The position numbers and the translations under genes were made by a program. The notes under the pieces are model-generated. The model saw only the letters and a program-made list of their open reading frames with translations, was not told where the DNA came from and ran no database searches. A stretch of DNA of 14,319 nucleotides from JBOGOC01 sp050747525 (GTDB lineage: Bacteria > Acidobacteriota > Polarisedimenticolia > JACPZX01 > DASXTC01), in contig JBOGOC010000116.1 of the NCBI GenBank assembly GCA_050747525.1, positions 1 to 14,319 of the forward strand, read 5' to 3'. Of the stretch, positions 7,643 through 14,319 are shown in pieces (the first letter of the stretch is position 1; each line of letters starts with the position of its first letter).

Positions 7643-8844
7643 TGCGGGCCATGGGGGTGACGTTCGCCTACGCGCGGCTGGCCGTGGCCGGCCTGTTGCG
7701 CCATCCGCTGCGCACCTTCCTGACCTGCCTGGCCGTGGCGCTGGCCGTCTGCCTGTTCGTGGCCGTGCTGGGGCTGCAGCGCGGCTACGCGGCGTCGCTC
7801 GGCCGCAGCCTCGAGATGATGGGCTACCACGTGCTGGTGACCGCGCGCGGGTGCCCCTACGAGACCGCCACGCTCGTGCTGCGCGGTGGGAACATCCCCA
7901 TGTACGTGGACGAGTCGCTGGTGGACGTGCTGCGCGAAGACCCTGCCTGGGAGGCGGGAACGCGCTTCCTGATGCAGGGGATCGAGGCGGGACCCGAGCG
8001 CCGCTTCACGGTGTTCCTCGGGGTGGACGACGAGCTGCGGCGGCTCAAGCCCTGGATGCGCCTGCAGCAGGGGAGCTGGTTCTCCCACCCCGAGGCCGCC
8101 GAGGCGATCCTCGGATACAACGCCGCCGAAGTGCTGCGCCTCAAGCCCGGCGACTCCATCGAGATCCCCGGCCTGGGGCGCTCGCTGGCCGTGCGCGGGG
8201 TGCTGGAGCGCACCGGAAGCCAGGACGACGGCATGGTGCTGCTGCCGCTCGTGTTCGCGCAGTCGCTGTTCAACCGCCAGGGGAAGCTGACCGGCATCGG
8301 CGTGAAGCTCAGCGACCTGTCGCTCATGGGACCCTTCCTCGACCGCGCGTTCGAGATCCCGTCGATGCAGGCGGTCACCGTGGCGCAGCTGCGCGGCGCC
8401 GTGCTCGACCTGCTGGGAGCCGCGCGCGCCCTGATGCTGTTCGGCTCGCTGGTTGCGGTGATCATCGCCGGGCTGGGAGTCTTCAATGCGGTGCTCGTCT
8501 CGGTGACCGAGCGCAGGCGTCAGCTGGCGGTCTTCAAGGTGCTGGGGGCGTCTCCCGCTCAGGTGATGGCGGTGGTGTGCTCCGAGACGCTGCTGCTGGG
8601 GATCATCGGAGGCTTCGCGGGGGCTCTGCTGGCCTGGGGCTCGGGGCAGGTGTCGGACGCCTTCGTCATGCGGCTGCTCCCCTACGCGCCGCCTCCGGCG
8701 GCCGGGCACCTGATCGCGGTCGGGCTGGATCACGCCGCGGCCGGCATCGTGGGGGCGGTGGCCGTGGCGGTGGGGGCCGGCCTGGGCCCCGCGGTGGGAG
8801 CGTCCCTGCGCTCGCCGGCCACCGCTCTTCGAGACGTCCTGTGA
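7642..8844 (+). CDS. ABC transporter permease, FtsX/MacB-like
   Basis: A 400-residue inner-membrane permease with the FtsX/MacB/LolE-type layout: a short cytoplasmic N-terminus, one helix at about 25-45, a periplasmic domain of about 215 residues, then three helices near the C-terminus (about 268-292, 310-333 and 360-385). The conserved coupling segment TERRRQLAVFKVLGASPAQV follows the second helix. There is no ATPase domain; that is the separate gene at 9425. The periplasmic domain begins with RGCPYETATLVLRGG (C71), a notable exposed-cysteine motif. The ATG shares one base with the fusion gene's TGA (TGATG); an open frame upstream is overlap only. MacB and LolCE relatives move substrates by mechanical coupling in the periplasm rather than through a pore. 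The substrate here is unknown; envelope-protein handling is inferred from the neighbours. Confidence 0.92.
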   Translation: MRAMGVTFAYARLAVAGLLRHPLRTFLTCLAVALAVCLFVAVLGLQRGYAASLGRSLEMMGYHVLVTARGCPYETATLVLRGGNIPMYVDESLVDVLREDPAWEAGTRFLMQGIEAGPERRFTVFLGVDDELRRLKPWMRLQQGSWFSHPEAAEAILGYNAAEVLRLKPGDSIEIPGLGRSLAVRGVLERTGSQDDGMVLLPLVFAQSLFNRQGKLTGIGVKLSDLSLMGPFLDRAFEIPSMQAVTVAQLRGAVLDLLGAARALMLFGSLVAVIIAGLGVFNAVLVSVTERRRQLAVFKVLGASPAQVMAVVCSETLLLGIIGGFAGALLAWGSGQVSDAFVMRLLPYAPPPAAGHLIAVGLDHAAAGIVGAVAVAVGAGLGPAVGASLRSPATALRDVL

Positions 8845-9428
8845 CGAGTGCGGGCGCCTGCGTGGCCTTGCTCCTGGCCACGGCCTGCGCCGCGGGAGAC
8901 CAGGGCGCCTCGTCGGCCTCGGTGGAAGCCCGCGAGCGGCTGCGTCGCGGACTGGAGCTGTCGCGCCAGGGGCTCTACGACGGAGCGGCCGCGGAGCTGC
9001 GGCGCTACGTGGAGGCGGTCCCCGGCGACGCCGACGCGCGGTTCCAGCTGGGCCGGACGCTGCTGGCTCTGGCGCGGCGTGACGGCGGCTCGTCGCAGGA
9101 GGCCATCGACGAGCTGCGACGCGCGCTGGAGCTGGCGCCGGGCAAGAACCACATCCGCCTTCAGCTCGCGGAGGCGCTGGGCGAGACGCGCGAGGGGACC
9201 CATCGCCCGGATGAGGCGCTGGCGCTCTACCGGCAGGTGGTCGAGCGCGACCCTGACGACTACGAGGCGCGCCTGCTGATGGCCCGGTGGCTCGCCGGCT
9301 CGGGCCTGCCGGACGCGCGCGTGATGGCGCGCGCCGAGCTGGAGCGGGTCCTGGACGTGGCGCCCGCCGGATCCGCGCAGGCGGAGCAGGCCGGCGCGCT
9401 GCTGCAGGATCTCGGAGGAGGCCGGTGA
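8841..9428 (+). CDS. TPR lipoprotein encoded between permease and ATPase
   Basis: A 195-residue protein starting with GTG in the GTGA overlap with the permease stop (8841-8844). No other start is available in frame nearby. The N-terminus MTSAGACVALLLATAC fits a lipobox ending at C16, though it lacks a basic residue, so lipidation is probable but not certain. Three or more TPR-like units follow, at about 31-62, 63-100 and 104-150. Residues 35-125 align without gaps to residues 40-130 of the fusion protein, sharing for example PGDA, QLGR and QLAE at constant offset. It is therefore a paralogue of that TPR domain. A gene between a permease and its ATPase usually encodes a partner of the transporter, so a periplasmic adaptor is inferred. 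Confidence 0.85.
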   Translation: MTSAGACVALLLATACAAGDQGASSASVEARERLRRGLELSRQGLYDGAAAELRRYVEAVPGDADARFQLGRTLLALARRDGGSSQEAIDELRRALELAPGKNHIRLQLAEALGETREGTHRPDEALALYRQVVERDPDDYEARLLMARWLAGSGLPDARVMARAELERVLDVAPAGSAQAEQAGALLQDLGGGR

Positions 9429-10101
9429 GCCTGCTGGAGCTGAGCGGCGTGCGGCGGGCCTTCCATCGAGGCCCGGAGACCGTGGAGGCGCTGCGCGGGG
9501 TGGACCTGTCGCTGGACTCCGGGCAGGTGGGGGTGGTGCTGGGGACGTCGGGAAGCGGCAAGACGACCCTGCTGCACATCGCGGCCGGCGTGGATCGGCC
9601 CTCGTCCGGGACGGTGACCTTCCAGGGGAAGCGGCTGGATCGGCTTCCGGAGAACCAGCTCACCCAGGTGAGGCGGCACGGGATCGGCATGGTCTTCCAG
9701 GACTTCCACCTGGTCCCCGGCCTGACGGCACTGGAGAACGTGAGGCTCCCCCTCATGTTCTCGCGTGCGGGGATCGCGGGGGGCCGCGAAGACGTCGCCG
9801 AGGAGCTGATGCGGCGCACCGAGATCGCCGGCCGCAGCGGCTTTCATCCCCGGCAGCTTTCCGGTGGAGAGCAGCAGCGCGTGGCCATCGCCCGGGCTCT
9901 TGTGCACGGCCCCGCAATGCTGCTGGCCGATGAGCCCACGGGGAACCTGGACTCCGAGCAGGGGCTGCGCATCTTCGACCTGTTCGCGGCCCTGGCCCGA
10001 TCCACCGGGCTGGCCGTGCTGGTGGCCACCCACGATCAGGATCTGGCGGCGCGTGCCGACCGGGTCTGGAGGCTGCGCGACGGCGTCACGCAGCCGCACA
10101 C

Positions 10102-10105
<4 letters not shown>
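9425..10105 (+). CDS. ABC transporter ATPase, LolD/MacB type
   Basis: A 226-residue cytoplasmic ATPase of usual LolD length. All motifs are intact: Walker A GTSGSGKT (40-47), Q-loop Q92 (VFQDFHLVPGLTALENV), signature LSGGEQQR (145-152), Walker B LLADEP (166-171) followed by TGNLD typical of the MacB/LolD group, and H-loop H203 (VATHDQ). The start is the GTG in the GTGA overlap with the lipoprotein gene, supported by a strong GGAGGAGG at 9414-9421. It should pair, as a dimer, with the permease at 7642-8844. The unusual order of permease, lipoprotein, ATPase means subunits are made from one coupled transcript. There is no fused permease domain, unlike MacB itself, so I leave the gene symbol empty. 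Confidence 0.96.
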
Positions 10106-11783
<1,678 letters not shown>

Positions 11784-11787
<4 letters not shown>

Positions 11788-13232
11788 GGTGCGTGGCCGC
11801 CCTCGTCATGGGCCTGGCGTGCGCCGGGTCGATGGCCGCGCCGGCGGATCTCCCCGACGTGGACCTGTCTTCGCTCCCCGCGGGGATACGCTCGGAGATC
11901 GAAGCGGCCAGGCGGCGCGTGGCCGGCTCGCCGGATGACGCGTCGGCCAACGGGGAGCTGGGGATGCTCTATCTGGTGTACGACCTGCCCGGCGCCGCGG
12001 TGACGTGCTTCGAGCGCTCGGTGCGCAGCCGTCCCGCGGAGCACCGCTGGATCTACTACCTGGGCATGGCCCGGCAGTCGGCGGGAGATGCCCCGGGGGC
12101 GATACAGGCCCTGACCAAGGCGCAGGAGCTTCGGCCCGACGACGTGGCCACCCTCGTGCGCCTCGGAAACCTGCTGGTCGAATCGGATCCGCAGCGAGCC
12201 TCCGCGTTGTTCCGCCGCGCGCTGGCCCTGAGCCCGGACAACGCCCGCGCGCATGCCGGCCTGGGCCACGCGGCCCGAGCGGCGGGCAGGCCCGACGAGG
12301 CGATGGCCAGCTACGAGGCCGCCCTGCGCGTGGCGCCGAGCTACGCCGAAGCCCACTACGCATTGGCCATGCTGCTGGCGGCGCGGGGCGATCGAGATGC
12401 CGCGCGCGAGCATCTGCGCGCCCACGCCACGGGCGAGGAGCCCTCGCTGCTGGACGATCCGCTCGCCCTCGAGCTGGCGCGCAAGGGGCGCAATGCCGCC
12501 GCGCTGCGGCGCGAGGCGGCGGCGCTGGCCCGCAAGGGAGACGCCGCCGGAGCGATCGCCCTGCTCACCACCGCGCTGAGCTACGACGTGTCGGGGACCA
12601 CCACGCGCCAGCACCTGGGGCTCCTCCTGGCGCAGCAGGGCCGGTTCGACGAGGCGGCCGGGCACCTGTCGCAGGTCGTGGCGGCCGATCCCGGGAACGT
12701 CGAGGCGCGGTCGATGCTGGGGCTGGCCCTCACCGAGCTGGGACGGCTCGGCGAGGCCGAGGCCCAGTACGCTGAAGCGCTGCGGCGGCATTCGGATCAC
12801 GCGCCGACCTTGATCTACATGGCGCAGCTGATGGCACGCACGTCCCGGCCGGCGGAGGCCATCACGCACGCGCGCCGGGGCGTCGAGGCGCAGCCGGCCA
12901 ACGTGACCTACCGATCGATGCTGGTCGAATTGCTGGCGCGCGCGGGACGGGGAGCCGAGGCTATCGAGGAGGCGCGGCGACTGGTGGAGCTGTCCCCGGC
13001 GGGCGCGCTGCGCATGGCCGAGCCTCACGCCGGGCAGGCCGCCGCGGCGCTGGCGCGCGGAGACGCGCCCGAGGCCGTGCGGGAGGCCGAGACGGCGTGC
13101 ACGCTGGGCGCGTACAAAGTCCTCAGGCACGTCGAGCTGCTGGCATCGGCCTACGAGGCGGCGGGGCGCGCGCAGGACGCGCAGCGGGCCCGGGAGCAGG
13201 CGGAGAGGCTTCCGGCCGAAACGCCCCGATGA
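11784..13232 (+). CDS. Exported TPR-repeat protein, last gene of right-arm operon
   Basis: A 482-residue protein whose ATG overlaps the propeller stop (ATGA, 11784-11787). The N-terminus MRCVAALVMGLACAGSMAAPAD is an export signal, either cleaved after SMA or lipidated at C13 (MGLAC), which I cannot decide. Twelve or so TPR units follow in two blocks, about 54-213 and 240-478, separated by a linker (about 214-238). Typical repeats are PDEAMASYEAALRVAPS, GRFDEAAGHLSQVVAADP and GEAEAQYAEALRR. The segment ALARKGDAAGAIALLTTA in the second block corresponds to TLAKKGDSREAAARLEEA of the left TPR protein. It repeats the TPR plus propeller pairing of the left arm in the opposite gene order. A scaffold role toward the propeller protein is inferred. 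The operon ends here; no terminator hairpin is visible in the following 91 bases. Confidence 0.9.
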
Positions 13233-13235
13233 CGG

Positions 13236-13291
13236 TGGTATATTCGGCGTGTTTCGGAAGACTTGCCGGGCCGCAGTCCAATAACCATATT
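13236..13291 (+). promoter_or_regulatory. Candidate promoter(s) for the small acidic protein gene
   Basis: Two candidates lie in the 91-base gap. An extended -10, TGG followed by TATATT (13236-13244, five of six), has no clear -35. TTGCCG (13263-13268) and CATATT (13286-13291) are 17 bases apart, each matching four of six consensus bases. The sequence ATATTCG is repeated at 13240-13246 and 13287-13293. The local AT content is clearly higher than in flanking genes. Confidence 0.4.
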
Positions 13292-13323
13292 CGTCAGCCC
13301 TTTATCCATAGCGGAGAAGCCAC

Positions 13324-13560
13324 ATGATCCAGCTCGTGGACAGGGAGTCGGGAGCCCCGATCGGGACCATCACGGAGCAGCAGCTCCAGTTCCTGGTGGA
13401 TCACCTCGAAGAGGAGTCCGAGGAGGACGCCGACTACTACATCAACCGCGACACTCTGGACGTGCTCGAGGAGGAAGGGGCCGACGAGGCCTTGATGGCC
13501 CTGCTGAGACGCGCCCTCGGTTCGCGCCAGGAGATGGAGATCCAGTACACGCGTCCCTGA
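13324..13560 (+). CDS. Small conserved acidic protein, function unknown
   Basis: A 78-residue, strongly acidic, soluble protein with no signal or membrane segment. The N-terminal half reads as a short beta element (MIQLVDRESGAPIGTITEQQ) followed by a helix (LQFLVDHLEEESEEDADYY), then NRDTLDVLEEEGAD and a second helix LMALLRRALGSR. I recall similar short proteins in Acidobacteriota and other soil bacteria, sometimes labelled galactosyldiacylglycerol synthase; at this size with no catalytic domain that label would be wrong. GGAGAAG (13313-13319) is a good ribosome binding site four bases from the ATG, and candidate promoters lie upstream. The membrane-protein gene follows after ten bases, so the two are probably cotranscribed. 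No function can be assigned. Confidence 0.88.
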   Translation: MIQLVDRESGAPIGTITEQQLQFLVDHLEEESEEDADYYINRDTLDVLEEEGADEALMALLRRALGSRQEMEIQYTRP

Positions 13561-13570
13561 GGAGATCCCG

Positions 13571-14086
13571 ATGACCGTGATCGAAAGCCCCCCCGTTGCG
13601 CCGCCACCTTCCACCGACACCATGAACTACGACCGCGCGCTCGAGAAGCTGCGCGCGGAGCAGAACCTGCCGCTGGGCCTGGCCGCGGGTGCCGGAGCAG
13701 CCGCGGCCGGGGCCGCCGCCTGGGCCATCGTCACCGACGTGACCGGCTATCAGATCGGATGGATGGCGGTGGGGATCGGATTCCTGGTGGGATGGTCCAT
13801 GCGAAGCCTGGGCAAGGGCGTGGATCGGTCGTTCGGTCTGGCGGGGGCCGCGCTGTCGCTGGCGGGCTGCGTGGCCGGGAACCTCCTGGCCGTCTGCGGG
13901 ATGGCCGCGACCCAGGAGCAGATCCCGCTCACGGCCATTCTCTCGCAGCTCACGCCGGGGCTGGCCATGAACCTGCTCTCGGCGACGTTCAGCCCCATGG
14001 ACCTGATCTTCTACGGGATCGCGGTGTACGAGGGATACCAGTTCTCGATGCGTCCGGTGACCCCGCAGGATCTGGCCCGCGCCTAG
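13571..14086 (+). CDS. Four-helix inner-membrane protein, function unknown
   Basis: A 171-residue protein with a Pro-rich cytoplasmic-looking N-terminus (1-17), a short charged helix (NYDRALEKLRAEQNLP) and hydrophobic segments at about 33-54, 58-78, 88-110 and 142-158. The block GYQIGWMAVGIGFLVGWSMR, followed by GKGVDRSFGL, resembles a widespread family of uncharacterised membrane proteins with a similar pre-helix motif. GGAG at 13561-13564, six bases before the ATG, supports the start; M18 at 13622 is an alternative that matches the usual family start (MNYD) better but has no clear ribosome binding site. It probably shares a transcript with the acidic protein upstream. It converges on the DUF4129 gene with a five-base gap. 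Confidence 0.88.
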   Translation: MTVIESPPVAPPPSTDTMNYDRALEKLRAEQNLPLGLAAGAGAAAAGAAAWAIVTDVTGYQIGWMAVGIGFLVGWSMRSLGKGVDRSFGLAGAALSLAGCVAGNLLAVCGMAATQEQIPLTAILSQLTPGLAMNLLSATFSPMDLIFYGIAVYEGYQFSMRPVTPQDLARA

Positions 14087-14091
14087 GCTGG

Positions 14092-14319
14092 TCAGCGGCC
14101 GAAACGGTCCTGATAATAGGAAGCCACGAAGCTGCGGGCCTCGCCGGACGGCAGCAGGGCGCGCCGCTCCAGCTCGACCGCCAGCTCCATGGCGGTCTGT
14201 CCCGGCCGCCGGCTCACCCCTCGAGCCGACCAGCGCGCTTCGAAGGCGGCGAAAGCCTCGGCCGCGCGGCGCGCGCGAGGAGGCAGGCGCCTGGAGCCGC
14301 GCCGGAGCAGGCCGCCGGG
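14092..14319 (-). CDS. DUF4129/transglutaminase-type protein, C-terminal fragment (cut by window edge)
   Basis: An open minus-strand frame ends at TGA (14094-14092) and runs off the right end, giving the last 75 residues. It reads as a basic segment (LLRRGSRRLPPRARRA), a helix (AEAFAAFEARWSARG), then RRPGQTAMELAVELER and a final SYYQDRFGR. The R-x-x-x-R-x-P-G-Q-T-x-x-E-x-A pattern with a closing YYxxRFG is the C-terminal DUF4129 signature found after the membrane helices of transglutaminase-like (TgpA/DUF3488) proteins and some stand-alone membrane proteins. The fragment is cytoplasmic in such proteins. The neighbours that usually accompany it (MoxR ATPase, DUF58) would lie beyond the window, so the assignment rests on this tail alone. 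Confidence 0.65.
   Translation of the reverse strand, partial: PGGLLRRGSRRLPPRARRAAEAFAAFEARWSARGVSRRPGQTAMELAVELERRALLPSGEARSFVASYYQDRFGR

Noticed and set aside
7354..9819. Long minus-strand open frame opposite the permease, lipoprotein and ATPase genes
   Set aside because: Low-complexity Arg/Pro/His-rich shadow without motifs.

Overview
The window is high-GC, tightly packed bacterial DNA. GTG starts and 4-base gene overlaps are common, and two of the starts look non-standard. ASPIC/UnbV (CRTAC1-like) propeller proteins, periplasmic TPR proteins, a small acidic protein and a DUF4129-type protein together suggest a soil or sediment lineage such as Acidobacteriota. This is inference from gene content only; there is no rRNA or phylogenetic marker in the window.

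Left edge (1-1422): a GC-rich hairpin, a small protein of unknown function with a DnaJ-type CXXCXGXG zinc motif and unusual codon use, then a clear AqpZ-type water channel.

Centre (1419-13232): a divergent locus built around three seven-bladed, calcium-loop propeller proteins (FG-GAP/VCBS plus ASPIC/UnbV). The left arm (minus strand) runs TPR protein, propeller protein, then a DUF2585 (UPF0314) membrane protein. The right arm (plus strand) runs TPR-propeller fusion, FtsX/MacB-type permease, TPR lipoprotein, ABC ATPase, propeller protein, TPR protein. All six right-arm genes overlap their neighbours by 1 or 4 bases, so they are almost certainly one transcript. Every non-transporter protein in the core has an export signal. 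The simplest reading is an envelope system in which a split MacB/Lol-like ABC transporter works with TPR and Ca-binding propeller partners. The substrate is unknown.

Right edge (13233-14319): a short promoter-bearing gap, a 78-residue acidic protein, a four-helix membrane protein, and the C-terminal end of a minus-strand DUF4129/transglutaminase-type protein cut by the window edge.

Non-obvious points: the DUF2585 gene has conserved coding sequence upstream of its first ATG and no ATG, GTG or TTG to start it, but an AUU codon lies six bases after GGAG; the fusion gene's promoter places the transcript start at a GTG, suggesting a leaderless start; and the TPR lipoprotein is a gapless paralogue of the fusion protein's N-terminal domain.
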